NCBI GenBank assembly: GCA_028688955.1
Contig: JAQTXD010000002.1
Coordinates: 1-64,000, forward strand
Length of the DNA: 64,000 nucleotides
Direction of reading: 5' to 3'
Origin: Desulfuromonadaceae bacterium
Lineage (GTDB): Bacteria > Desulfobacterota > Desulfuromonadia > Geobacterales > Pseudopelobacteraceae
Numbering within the stretch: position 1 is the stretch's first letter; each line of letters starts with the position of its first letter. Below the pieces are notes generated by a model. The model saw only the letters and a list, made by a program, of their open reading frames with translations. It was not told the origin of the DNA and ran no database searches. The translations under genes and the position numbers were made by a program. Positions 42,295 through 51,729 of the stretch are shown here, piece by piece.

Positions 42295-42328
42295 ACTCAA
42301 GATATGCGGTAACCCGGCTTTATTTTTT
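42275..42328 (+). terminator. Rho-independent expression platform of riboswitch copy 2
   Basis: Perfect AGCCGGGTTACCG/CGGTAACCCGGCT stem followed by TTATTTTTT; its 5' arm is part of the aptamer. Confidence 0.88.
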
Positions 42329-42432
42329 CCGGGAACTGTTCAGGGAGGTGATGCGATACCGGCAGGCAGTTGTGACGACACGATGTAGAAATATCGTGGC
42401 GCAGCATGAACAGAAAAAAAGAGGGGGCACAT

Positions 42433-43629
42433 ATGGTAAAAATCATCCGACAACGGATTCTATACTTCTGCCTCGGACTGCTTACTCTCACCGGTTGCGG
42501 CAGTTCTTCACCAACTCCGCAGATAACAGCAGGCATAAGCGTAGGAACAGTCGCACGAAGTGCAAGCGGAGTGAACGGGCTCCAGATAACAGTAAATAAC
42601 GTCACATACACGACTGATAATGCCACCGTAACGCGGAACGGTGACCCTGCCGCACCTGAAGATATCAAGCCGGGTATGCGGGTAACGATCACCGGAAATA
42701 TGGCAGGCTCAGAGTGCACGGCAACCGGAATTGATATAAACGAAGAGCTGGAAGGCGTTATTGAGCGGATTGATGGTGAAGCCGGGAGCCTGACCGTACT
42801 CGGTCAGAAGGTACTGATACAGGACCTGACTGTTTTTGACGGAGTAACCGGGATTTCCGAACTGCATGAAGGTCAGCAGGTTGAAATCCACGGACTTTCA
42901 GGGGCAGCAGGAGTCATTGAAGCCACCAGAATAGAGGTAAAAAATACTCAATGTGATCACTATGTATCAGGTCCGATCAGCAACTTTGACAGTATTGCCA
43001 GGACCTTTGCCGTACGCAATATCGTTGTCGATTATGCCGCCGCTGCCACACTCCCTGTACTGCGGCTCGAAGATGAACTCGTGGTCAAGATACAGGGGAC
43101 ATACGTTAATGGAGTAATGGAGGCGTCGCGTATCAGCCTCCGGCACAATCGCCTGGAGCGCGGCCATGCGGAACAAGGCGGGCTGGTATCAGAGTATGAT
43201 GAAATAGACGGCACCTTCACTGTCAACGGACAACCGGTACAGCTCACACCAGCTACGATGTACCACCACGGTGCTCGTAGTGAGCTTGCTAACGGGGTAA
43301 AGGTCGAAATAAAAGGCGACGTACAGAACGGTATACTTACCGCCAGCACAGTTAATGTCGATGGCGACCACGGGCTTCCGGTCCAGGCGGCCATTATAAT
43401 ACCGGCCTTTGAAGCCGCGCCGGTATCACCCTGTTCGACCGGCAGGCAAATCTATGACTCGCTCTGTTCCAACTGCCACATGATGGGCGGCTATGACCCC
43501 TCCGGTTCCGCACCGAACCTGATTGGCAAAGGCGGCGCCGTCGCGGATAAATTCGCTATTGGCCATAAAGGCCTCAGCATTACCGCAACACAACGTACAG
43601 AACTGGCACTTTTTTTAAACGCGGAATAG
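42433..43629 (+). CDS. Lipoprotein with DUF5666-like repeats and a C-terminal mono-heme cytochrome c domain
   Basis: Lipobox LTGC; repeated GxxxxxDxxxxTFxVxxxxV units; C-terminal CSNCH heme site. Confidence 0.85.
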   Translation: MVKIIRQRILYFCLGLLTLTGCGSSSPTPQITAGISVGTVARSASGVNGLQITVNNVTYTTDNATVTRNGDPAAPEDIKPGMRVTITGNMAGSECTATGIDINEELEGVIERIDGEAGSLTVLGQKVLIQDLTVFDGVTGISELHEGQQVEIHGLSGAAGVIEATRIEVKNTQCDHYVSGPISNFDSIARTFAVRNIVVDYAAAATLPVLRLEDELVVKIQGTYVNGVMEASRISLRHNRLERGHAEQGGLVSEYDEIDGTFTVNGQPVQLTPATMYHHGARSELANGVKVEIKGDVQNGILTASTVNVDGDHGLPVQAAIIIPAFEAAPVSPCSTGRQIYDSLCSNCHMMGGYDPSGSAPNLIGKGGAVADKFAIGHKGLSITATQRTELALFLNAE

Positions 43630-43672
43630 ATCCAGACTTTTAATACAGACAACACTCAAGGAGATAACCGGA

Positions 43673-43867
43673 ATGAATGATGCTCATATGTTACGATTAT
43701 TGGTTGGTGCTTTCAGCGCCATTGTTACAGTGATATCGGCTGCATTTATCGTGTACGTGAAATTGGTAAGCAGAAATGACCGTTCGTTGTCAATGCAGAC
43801 AACTCCCGATGAAGACCGCGCGGCACACCAGCGGCTGCAGAACAGACAGACAGACCCTCAATGGTAG
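43673..43867 (+). CDS. Small single-TM hypothetical protein
   Basis: 64 aa with one TM segment and upstream AAGGAG RBS. Confidence 0.5.
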   Translation: MNDAHMLRLLVGAFSAIVTVISAAFIVYVKLVSRNDRSLSMQTTPDEDRAAHQRLQNRQTDPQW

Positions 43868-43899
43868 TTTCCCAACGTTTGTTCCTGCTTCAGCGTCGA

Positions 43900-43935
43900 C
43901 AGCACCCCGGACTTTATGGAGACACCGGGGTGCTG
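43900..43935 (+). terminator. Strong hairpin, possible terminator
   Basis: CAGCACCCCGG...CCGGGGTGCTG; weak T-tract. Confidence 0.4.
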
Positions 43936-44061
43936 CAGTTTGCGACAACATCCGGAGTACATTTGACAGCCGCCAGGCGCCCGTTTGATGAAACAGATTG
44001 ACTTATGATATGTGATCCGTGATCATCACCACCAGTTCACTGTCGACAAGGAACATCTTAC

Positions 44062-44946
44062 ATGGGAATGTCGAATCACCCTTCAATCGTTACCATGCCG
44101 AAAGCAGAGAAACCGTACCCTACCATCCTTACATTCCTGAGCACACGCTTTCCCGCTATTACTCCTGAAACATGGAAAAAACGGATTACTGAGGGGAAAG
44201 TGTATGACGGGAGCTCCCGGCAGATAACTGTTGATTCCGAGTACCTGCCTCTCGGACGCATTTTCTATTTTCGCGAAGTCGGTACCGAGCCGCATATACC
44301 ATTTACTGAAAAAATTCTGTTTCGCGACGACGAGATTCTGGTTGCCTGCAAACCCCATTTTCTCCCCGTTACCCCTGGCGGACGCTATGTTGAGGAATGT
44401 CTTTTAAATCGGTTGCGCAGAAGCACCGGCATTGAAGACCTTGCTCCGCTTCACCGCATTGACCGTGAAACAGCCGGGGTGGTGCTCTTTTCCGTCAACA
44501 AAAAGAGCCGGGGGAAATACGGAACACTCTTCATGAATGGCTGCGTTGACAAGACCTACCACGCCGTTGCTTCATGTCTGCCGACCCAAAAACCGGATTC
44601 ATGGCACATCGAAAACCGGATTGAACGGGGCGAACCGTGGTTTCGGATGAAATCGGTGACCGGCATAACCAATGCGCGTTCAACCATTATCCTCGAGGAG
44701 ATCAAAGGTGAGAAAGCCCGCTTTACTCTCCGCCCGGTCACCGGAAAAACACATCAGCTGCGGATTCACATGAGCGGGCTTGGCTTCGGCATACTGAACG
44801 ACCGCTATTATCCTGAACTGCATGCAGAACGTGAGGATGACTTCAGCGCCCCCCTGCAACTCATCGCGAAAGAGCTTCGCTTCACTGACCCTCTCTCCGG
44901 ACAGCTGAGAGAATTTACGTCCGATCGCACGTTACTATGGTGGTAA
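44062..44946 (+). CDS. RluA-family pseudouridine synthase
   Basis: LAPLHRIDRETAGVVLFSVNKKSRGKY and RPVTGKTHQLRIHMSGLGFGILNDRYYP. Confidence 0.92.
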   Translation: MGMSNHPSIVTMPKAEKPYPTILTFLSTRFPAITPETWKKRITEGKVYDGSSRQITVDSEYLPLGRIFYFREVGTEPHIPFTEKILFRDDEILVACKPHFLPVTPGGRYVEECLLNRLRRSTGIEDLAPLHRIDRETAGVVLFSVNKKSRGKYGTLFMNGCVDKTYHAVASCLPTQKPDSWHIENRIERGEPWFRMKSVTGITNARSTIILEEIKGEKARFTLRPVTGKTHQLRIHMSGLGFGILNDRYYPELHAEREDDFSAPLQLIAKELRFTDPLSGQLREFTSDRTLLWW

Positions 44947-45014
44947 GAGGCCGGGCTTGAGCACTCACCCTCCGGCTTTCAGTATGCGTACAAAAAGTAG
45001 ATTACTATTTCAAC

Positions 45015-45043
45015 TTGACTACAATTACGCATATCCGTACTCT
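45015..45043 (+). promoter_or_regulatory. Putative promoter of the pqi operon
   Basis: TTGACT-17 nt-TACTCT. Confidence 0.4.
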
Positions 45044-45081
45044 GCCACGAAGTAAACGTTTCGAGGACAGCCTGAACGACC

Positions 45082-45717
45082 ATGTCAATGCAACCTGCCA
45101 AGCTCATCGCCTGTCATGAATGTGATCTGCTGCAGCGTGAAATTCACCTTCCCACCGGAGGGGAGGCTCATTGCAGCCGCTGCGGTGCTCTGCTGTACCG
45201 CAGCTCTCCCCGCAGTCTTGACAACTCTCTCGCCTTTGCACTGGCCGCAGCGATACTGTTCGTGATTGCAAACATATATCCTCTTCTCGGCATTGAAATG
45301 AAGGGGAACCCCAACGCCACTCATCTCTTTGGCGCCGTTCGCTACCTCTGGGATCATGAAATGCATCTCATCGCTGCCTTGACCTGTATCACAGCTGTCC
45401 TGGTACCGGCTCTCGAGATTATGATGATGATTTATCTCCTTCTGCCACTCCGATTCCGTGTTATTCCGGCAGGAATCCCCCTCATACTCAGAATTCTGCA
45501 GGGTATCAAGCCATGGGGCATGGTTGAAGTTTTCATGCTCGGCATCCTTGTTTCAATCGTCAAACTAAGTGACACCTCTACCATCATTCCCGGGGTGGCT
45601 CTCTGGTCGTTCGGTGGATTGACGCTGATGCTTGCTGCAGTCGCTTCCTCGTTTAATCCGCGAGATGTATGGAACAGGATTGAGCAACGGGTCGAAAACG
45701 GGGAATATAATGAGTGA
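45082..45717 (+). CDS. PqiA-like membrane protein (first half)
   Basis: CHECD...CSRCGALLYR zinc ribbon and four TM helices. Confidence 0.85.
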   Translation: MSMQPAKLIACHECDLLQREIHLPTGGEAHCSRCGALLYRSSPRSLDNSLAFALAAAILFVIANIYPLLGIEMKGNPNATHLFGAVRYLWDHEMHLIAALTCITAVLVPALEIMMMIYLLLPLRFRVIPAGIPLILRILQGIKPWGMVEVFMLGILVSIVKLSDTSTIIPGVALWSFGGLTLMLAAVASSFNPRDVWNRIEQRVENGEYNE

Positions 45718-46351
45718 GGAGTGGGTGACAGCTGCAGAACGTGGCCTCTGCTCGTGCCATGTGTGCGGACAGGTATCCCGGTTGGTCAATAATGGCAATT
45801 CCGGGCGCTGCTCCCGGTGCGGAACCACTCTTCATGTTCGAAAAAAAAACGGTATCGTGCGCAGCTGGGCGCTGCTCATCGCCGCCTACATACTCTATAT
45901 TCCCGCGAATCTCATGCCGATCATGAATACGGGCTCGCTATTCAATTATCGCAGTGACACTATCCTGAGCGGTATTATTCATCTCTGGAAGACCGGATTC
46001 AAAGGCATAGCAACAATTGTATTCATCGCCAGCATCATGGTGCCCTTGTTCAAACTGATTGCACTTACCCTGCTGCTGATATCAGTGCAGCGGCGATCAA
46101 GCTGGCGAATCGGTGAACGTACGCGTCTCTTCCGGTTGGTGGAATTGGTGGGACGGTGGTCGATGCTGGATATATATGTCGTAGCCCTCGTGGCAACACT
46201 CGTACAGATCCGTTCTTTGGCCACGGTGACCGCCGGGCCAGGGGCCATAGCCTTCGGCGCAGTCGTTGTACTCACCATGTTCAGCGCCATGTATTTTGAC
46301 CCTCGACTTATCTGGGACCCACTGCAAAAGAGAGAAACATATGATAGATGA
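45710..46351 (+). CDS. PqiA-like membrane protein (second half)
   Basis: CHVCG...CSRCGTTLHVRKKNG zinc ribbon, LIAAYILYIPANLMPIM; overlaps previous ORF. Confidence 0.85.
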   Translation: MSEEWVTAAERGLCSCHVCGQVSRLVNNGNSGRCSRCGTTLHVRKKNGIVRSWALLIAAYILYIPANLMPIMNTGSLFNYRSDTILSGIIHLWKTGFKGIATIVFIASIMVPLFKLIALTLLLISVQRRSSWRIGERTRLFRLVELVGRWSMLDIYVVALVATLVQIRSLATVTAGPGAIAFGAVVVLTMFSAMYFDPRLIWDPLQKRETYDR

Positions 46352-48014
46352 ATCTCAGAACCCCGATTTCTCAACCATTCCCGATGCGGTATATCAACCG
46401 CGCCGTCGCCGGCGCCTCCAGCTGGTCTGGATTATCCCGATCGTCGCCGCACTTATCGGCGCCTCACTGGCAATCAAATCATACGTGGAGCGCGGCCCGG
46501 TTATCACCATATCCTTTCCCAACGGTGAAGGGCTCGAACCGGGTAAGACGAAGATAAAATACAAGGAGGTACAGATTGGAGAGGTTAAGGGCATAGCAAT
46601 CGCCAAGGACAGGTCACATGTTGTAGTGACTGCCGAGCTGACCAGGGAGGCCGAGCGGTTTCTCGTTGCCGATACCCGCTTCTGGGTCGTACGCGCACGA
46701 ATCACCGGAGGTAATGTATCCGGCCTCGGAACGTTAGTGGGGGGTTCCTACATCGGGGTGGATGTAGGAACATCCGCCGTCAGAAATAGCACATTCAAGG
46801 GGCTTGACCGCCCTCCGGTAGTTACGATGGATGTGCCGGGACGTCAATTTGTCCTCCATGCAAAGGATATCGGTTCGCTCGATATCTCATCACCACTCTT
46901 TTACCGCCGCATGCAGGTCGGTGAGATTATGGCGTATGAGCTGGATAAAGACGGGAGCGGAGTGACTCTTAATGTGTTTGTCCGGGCTCCGTTTGATCAG
47001 TATGTCAAGCCGAATACGACCTTCTGGCAGGCCAGCGGCATTGACATAAGCCTTGATGCAAACGGGGTCAAGGTAACGACTGAATCTATGCTTACAATTA
47101 TGCTGGGAGGCATCTCCTTCCAGACTCCTGAAGACAGGTTTGATGCTCCGCCCGCACAGGCAAACAGCGTTTTTACTCTCTTTTCCAGCAAGGAAGAGGC
47201 GTTGAAACGTCCGGATACCGTCGTCGAGAATTACGTTCTGGTCTTCAAGGAATCAGTTCGCGGCCTGGCAGTTGGTGCCCCGGTGGATCTTCGGGGGGTG
47301 ACCGTTGGGGAAGTCAGCAAAATAAACCTTGAGCTGGATCCGCAGCGCAAGCAATTTTCAATGCCGGTCGAGATTCAGTTTTACCCGGAACGGCTGCAGG
47401 CGCGGTACCGGAGCACATCCCAGCAGCGAAAACCGGTGGCTACACGGGAATTGCTTAATTCACTGGTTGAACATGGATTTCGTGCCCAGCTCAGGAGCGG
47501 CAATCTGTTGACCGGCCAGTTGTATGTTGCGCTTGATTTTTTCCCAAAGGCCGCCACAGCTAAAATGGATTGGAGTAAGCCGGTTCCCGAATTCCCGACC
47601 ATCGCCGGAAGCATGGAACAATTCCAGGCATCGCTCATGCAGATCGTCAATAAGATAGACAAGCTGCCGATGGAGGAGCTTGCCGGTGACACACGGCAGG
47701 CTATCAAGACTCTCGACACAACCCTGAAAAATACTGACCAGCTGCTCAAGAATGTTGACGCCGTTCTCGTTCCCGAAGCACGCTCCATGCTGACAGAGAT
47801 ACGCAAATCTCTTGATGACGTGCGCAGTACGCTTGCCGAGGCACGAAAAACCATGGGTGGTGCTCAACAGACGCTTTCGGCTGATGCGCCGCTCCAGAAA
47901 GATCTTCGTGAAGCGCTGCGTGAAATGAATCGTGCAGGCCAATCGTTGCGCGGACTGGCCGATTACCTTGAGCGTCATCCGGAATCGCTTATCTGGGGCA
48001 AAAAGGAGAAATAA
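46341..48014 (+). CDS. pqiB: PqiB-like protein with multiple MlaD/MCE domains
   Basis: GPVITISFPNGEGLEPGKTKIKYKEVQIGEVKGI and repeated MCE segments; N-terminal TM. Confidence 0.93.
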   Translation: MIDESQNPDFSTIPDAVYQPRRRRRLQLVWIIPIVAALIGASLAIKSYVERGPVITISFPNGEGLEPGKTKIKYKEVQIGEVKGIAIAKDRSHVVVTAELTREAERFLVADTRFWVVRARITGGNVSGLGTLVGGSYIGVDVGTSAVRNSTFKGLDRPPVVTMDVPGRQFVLHAKDIGSLDISSPLFYRRMQVGEIMAYELDKDGSGVTLNVFVRAPFDQYVKPNTTFWQASGIDISLDANGVKVTTESMLTIMLGGISFQTPEDRFDAPPAQANSVFTLFSSKEEALKRPDTVVENYVLVFKESVRGLAVGAPVDLRGVTVGEVSKINLELDPQRKQFSMPVEIQFYPERLQARYRSTSQQRKPVATRELLNSLVEHGFRAQLRSGNLLTGQLYVALDFFPKAATAKMDWSKPVPEFPTIAGSMEQFQASLMQIVNKIDKLPMEELAGDTRQAIKTLDTTLKNTDQLLKNVDAVLVPEARSMLTEIRKSLDDVRSTLAEARKTMGGAQQTLSADAPLQKDLREALREMNRAGQSLRGLADYLERHPESLIWGKKEK

Positions 48015-48016
48015 CG

Positions 48017-48640
48017 ATGAGGCACACCTTCAGCTGCGGGCTTCTCTGCTGTTTTGCGGCAGCCATGACACTCGGGTGCAGCAGCTCACCCCGGGTAACA
48101 TATTATGCTCTTGAAGCTACGGCACCAATTGTATCAAAACCGATATCACCCTCAACAGCGCACAAAATGATGCCAGCCGTCTCCGTTGAGACTCCGACCG
48201 TGCCGGAACTGGTCGATCGTCCGCAACTTGTGGAACGGAGTCACACAAACCAGATAGAAATACGGGAATTTCACCGGTGGGCTGAACCGCTGAGGAGCAG
48301 TATCCCCCGGCTGTTGGCGGACAATCTGGCACGCCAGCTCGAATCTGACCAGGTATCATTCTATCCGCAGAATATGGGAACCACTGCTGATTATCGGGTT
48401 TTTGTTGATTTCCAGCGCTTTGAGTCCGAAGGCTCCGCCGTAACAGTTGACGCACTCTGGAAAATACGACGTACGGCAGATGGCGTACAACAAACCGGGC
48501 GGACGCGGATTAAAGAATTGACCGGCGGTGAAGGATATGAGGCGCTTGTTGCCGCATACAGCCGCGCCCTTACGGCGGTAAGCAGCGACATTGCCGCGGC
48601 ATTTCAGACAGAGTGGAGTGCAGCAGCCATACAGAAGTGA
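48017..48640 (+). CDS. pqiC: PqiC-like ABC-type transport auxiliary lipoprotein
   Basis: Lipobox LGC, VTYYALEA, EFHRWAEPLRSSIPRLLADNLARQL. Confidence 0.88.
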   Translation: MRHTFSCGLLCCFAAAMTLGCSSSPRVTYYALEATAPIVSKPISPSTAHKMMPAVSVETPTVPELVDRPQLVERSHTNQIEIREFHRWAEPLRSSIPRLLADNLARQLESDQVSFYPQNMGTTADYRVFVDFQRFESEGSAVTVDALWKIRRTADGVQQTGRTRIKELTGGEGYEALVAAYSRALTAVSSDIAAAFQTEWSAAAIQK

Positions 48641-48668
48641 ATCGACGGAGAGATACCGGGGGATCGAT

Positions 48669-49166
48669 ATGAGGGCAGCGATACTGACATTAAGCGACAA
48701 AGGTTCACGGGGCGAACGGGTGGATGAAAGCGGACCGGCCCTGTCGGCCTGGTTGGCGGAGCGTGGCGTTGTGACAACACAGAGCCGCATCATCGCTGAT
48801 GAATTCGACCAGATTGTCCAGGTTCTGACGGAATGGGCAGATACTGATGCCGCCGATCTTATCCTGACCACCGGCGGCACCGGTGTTTCTCCCCGGGACA
48901 TTACTCCGGAGGCAACACTGCAGGTCGTTGAGCGCGTCATTCCCGGCCTCGGTGAATTAATGCGCAGCAAAAGTCTTGAAAAGACCACGATGGCTTCTCT
49001 CTCGCGCGCCGTCGCCGGCATCCGCAAGCAATCGCTGATTATTAATCTTCCCGGCAGCCCGAAAGGTGCCCGGGAAAATCTGGAAGCGGTCTGGCCGACA
49101 CTTGGTCATGCCGTCGAGAAGATTCGCGGGGGCCAGGAAGATTGCGGCAACAGGTTTTCAAAATAA
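48669..49166 (+). CDS. Molybdopterin adenylyltransferase (MogA/MoaB family)
   Basis: AAILTLSDKGSRGERVDESGP, LILTTGGTGVSPRDITPEAT, LPGSPKGARENLEAV. Confidence 0.93.
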   Translation: MRAAILTLSDKGSRGERVDESGPALSAWLAERGVVTTQSRIIADEFDQIVQVLTEWADTDAADLILTTGGTGVSPRDITPEATLQVVERVIPGLGELMRSKSLEKTTMASLSRAVAGIRKQSLIINLPGSPKGARENLEAVWPTLGHAVEKIRGGQEDCGNRFSK

Positions 49167-49170
49167 ATCA

Positions 49171-50418
49171 ATGGAGAAACCCGTGAAATCGAAGGATGCG
49201 GCACGTATTGTCGGACCTGAAACCGTACGAATGCTCGAGTTGGGGCACCCCTGGGTCGTTGCCGATACGTATACCCGAAAGTGGCCGGCCGGAATACCGG
49301 GAGAGACCATCGAATTGTACGACGGACAGAACCGTTTTTTAGCCACAGCCCTGCTCGATCCTCAGGATCGAATCATTGCACGGGTGCTGGATCGGCAGCG
49401 GGTATCGCTTGACCGTTCCTGGCTGACGGCGCGATTGCAGAACGCCATAACAGTGCGCCGCTCCCACGCTGATCTGAGCGATTCAACCGCGTACCGTGTC
49501 GTCAATTCCGAGGGTGATGGCTTGCCGGGACTGACGGTTGACCGCTATGCCGGCTACCTGATGCTTCAGCTCTACAGTGCTGCCTGGCGCCCGCACCTGA
49601 CGTTGATCACGCAGATTCTCCAGGAACTGCTTTCGCCGCTCGGAATTTATGAGAAAAGCCGGCCACAGAAGACCCGTGAACTGGAAGCGGTCAGTGATGG
49701 AAAAAAATACGGACGGCTTCTCGCGGGGAAAGCAGCGCCACCCCGGTTGGAAGTTTCGGAAAACGGCCTCACCTTTCTGGTGAGTCTGGAGCAGGGGCTG
49801 AATACGGGGCTGTTTCTTGATCAACGAAGGAATCGCCGTGAGCTGATGCAGCGGGTCAAGGGTAAGCGGGTTCTTAACCTGTTCTCGTACACCGGAGCTT
49901 TTTCTGTGGCAGCTGCAGCAGCAGGAGCCACACAGGTGACCAGTGTTGACGCATCGGCAGGCTACACCGACTGGGCCAAAAGCAATTTCACGGCGAACCA
50001 CCTTAACTCGCGGCAGCACGAGTTTATTGTTGGTGACTGCCTGACAGCGCTCAGCAAACTGGCTCAGAACGGTAAAACCTTCGAGTGTATCCTGATGGAT
50101 CCTCCATCCTTTTCCACCACTGCAAAAAACCGCTTCACGACCCGAGGAGGCACCTCTGACCTGATTGCTGCCGCGTTACCATTACTGGCCGATAACGGGC
50201 TTTTAATGGCATCGTCCAACCATCAGAAAGTTGATATTGCAGAATATCTGAAAGAGCTGCGACGGGGCGCACTGCATTCCGGCTGCGAACTGCGGGTGAT
50301 TTCCCTCCTCGGCCAGCCGGAAGATTTTCCCTACCCGGTAACGTTTCCTGAAGGGCGCTACCTCAAATTTGCAGTGTGTGTAAAATCGGATACGCTCTCA
50401 GGGAAAAAACAGCGATGA
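49171..50418 (+). CDS. Class I SAM-dependent rRNA methyltransferase (RlmI-like)
   Basis: GLFLDQRRNRRELMQRVKGKRVLNLFSYTGAFSVAAAAAGA, ILMDPPSF; start at MEKPVKSKD. Confidence 0.9.
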   Translation: MEKPVKSKDAARIVGPETVRMLELGHPWVVADTYTRKWPAGIPGETIELYDGQNRFLATALLDPQDRIIARVLDRQRVSLDRSWLTARLQNAITVRRSHADLSDSTAYRVVNSEGDGLPGLTVDRYAGYLMLQLYSAAWRPHLTLITQILQELLSPLGIYEKSRPQKTRELEAVSDGKKYGRLLAGKAAPPRLEVSENGLTFLVSLEQGLNTGLFLDQRRNRRELMQRVKGKRVLNLFSYTGAFSVAAAAAGATQVTSVDASAGYTDWAKSNFTANHLNSRQHEFIVGDCLTALSKLAQNGKTFECILMDPPSFSTTAKNRFTTRGGTSDLIAAALPLLADNGLLMASSNHQKVDIAEYLKELRRGALHSGCELRVISLLGQPEDFPYPVTFPEGRYLKFAVCVKSDTLSGKKQR

Positions 50419-50585
50419 AAAAACTTCTCAGCTGGGGTGGCGTCGGGCTGTTGACGACCGCCCTGCTTGATCCCGTGCTCTATTCCATGCTCGAACAACC
50501 AGTCCCGTGGGGGCGCGACCTGGTGATGGCGGCCACCGGAATCGGCTGTTTATACCTGCTGATCAAGCTCCGAAACAGTTTTTAA
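50415..50585 (+). CDS. Small membrane protein, hypothetical
   Basis: 56 aa, two hydrophobic segments, start overlaps upstream stop. Confidence 0.5.
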   Translation: MKKLLSWGGVGLLTTALLDPVLYSMLEQPVPWGRDLVMAATGIGCLYLLIKLRNSF

Positions 50586-50607
50586 GGGAACATTTATAGG
50601 TAGTGAA

Positions 50608-50931
50608 ATGGTAATTGAAATAAAAGAGATCGATATAAAGGTCGAGTTTTACCGCGGCTCCGGGCCGGGCGGTCAACACCGTAACACCACCGATTCTGCC
50701 GTGCGAATCCGGCACCTACCGACCGGAATCGTCGCCCAGGCATCAGAAAACCGCAGTCAGTTTCAAAACCGTGAAGTAGCCATGGAGCGTTTGCGAATTG
50801 CACTCGAGCGGCGTGAACGCAAAGTGAAGAAACGAATTTCCACCCGTGTACCAAAGCGAGCCAAGGAAGTTCGCCTTACCGGCAAACGAATCACGTCTGA
50901 GAAAAAACGCCTGCGCACAACCCTTGACTAA
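50608..50931 (+). CDS. RF-1 domain peptide chain release factor-like protein
   Basis: [20 protein letters not shown] (GGQ) and basic C-terminal tail. Confidence 0.88.
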   Translation: MVIEIKEIDIKVEFYRGSGPGGQHRNTTDSAVRIRHLPTGIVAQASENRSQFQNREVAMERLRIALERRERKVKKRISTRVPKRAKEVRLTGKRITSEKKRLRTTLD

Positions 50932-50963
50932 CCTCCCGCAAACTCTGTAGGCCCAGAATTCGT

Positions 50964-50992
50964 TTGACTCAACGGTGATAACACTGTAATTT
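50964..50992 (+). promoter_or_regulatory. Putative promoter of plsC
   Basis: TTGACT-17 nt-TAATTT. Confidence 0.5.
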
Positions 50993-51024
50993 GTCTGGGT
51001 TTATATACATGTTGGGAGTCCGTG

Positions 51025-51729
51025 ATGGTTCGCGCCTACCTCTATCTTACTTTTTTCATACCGCTGACTTTTCTTTTTTCCGTTAGCGCATTTATCTCGT
51101 CGTTATTTGATCAAAGCGGACGGATCTACGCATGGCATGCACGCCTCTGGGCCCGTCTGTCACTGGCGCTGAACTTTGTCTCCGTGACCGTTCACGGCAG
51201 CAAGCACCTCCCGGATGGCCCGGTCATTTTCATGAGCAACCATCAGAGCAATTTTGACATCTTATCGCTGCTGGCATCAATGCCCTGCCAGTTTTACTGG
51301 ATAGCCAAGAAGGAACTTTTTGAAATACCGGTATTCGGTCCGTCCATGCGGCGCGGCGGTTATATACCGTTGGATCGCGGCGATGGCCGCAAAGCGCTCC
51401 AGAGCCTGGATGAAGCCGCAGCGACAATTCATCAGGGGAAGAGCGTCGTACTGTTTCCCGAAGGGACGCGCTCGCCAGATGGCAATCTGCTGCCGTTCAA
51501 ACGCGGCGGTTTTATTCTGGCCCGTAAAGCGGATGTTCCGGTTGTTCCGGTGACCATAAACGGCAGCGGAGCTGTTAACCCTGCGGGACAAATAAGGCTG
51601 TATAGCGGAGACATCTCCATTACCCTGCACCCCCCGATTCTGTTTCCTGCCGAGATGCGCAAAAGCGACGCAGAAACCTGGATGATGGAGGCCGTCCGCA
51701 GCCGGATTGAATCGGCCTTGGAGCGTTAA
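51025..51729 (+). CDS. 1-acyl-sn-glycerol-3-phosphate acyltransferase (PlsC family)
   Basis: FMSNHQSNFDIL (NHQSxxD), LFPEGTRSPDG. Confidence 0.92.
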   Translation: MVRAYLYLTFFIPLTFLFSVSAFISSLFDQSGRIYAWHARLWARLSLALNFVSVTVHGSKHLPDGPVIFMSNHQSNFDILSLLASMPCQFYWIAKKELFEIPVFGPSMRRGGYIPLDRGDGRKALQSLDEAAATIHQGKSVVLFPEGTRSPDGNLLPFKRGGFILARKADVPVVPVTINGSGAVNPAGQIRLYSGDISITLHPPILFPAEMRKSDAETWMMEAVRSRIESALER

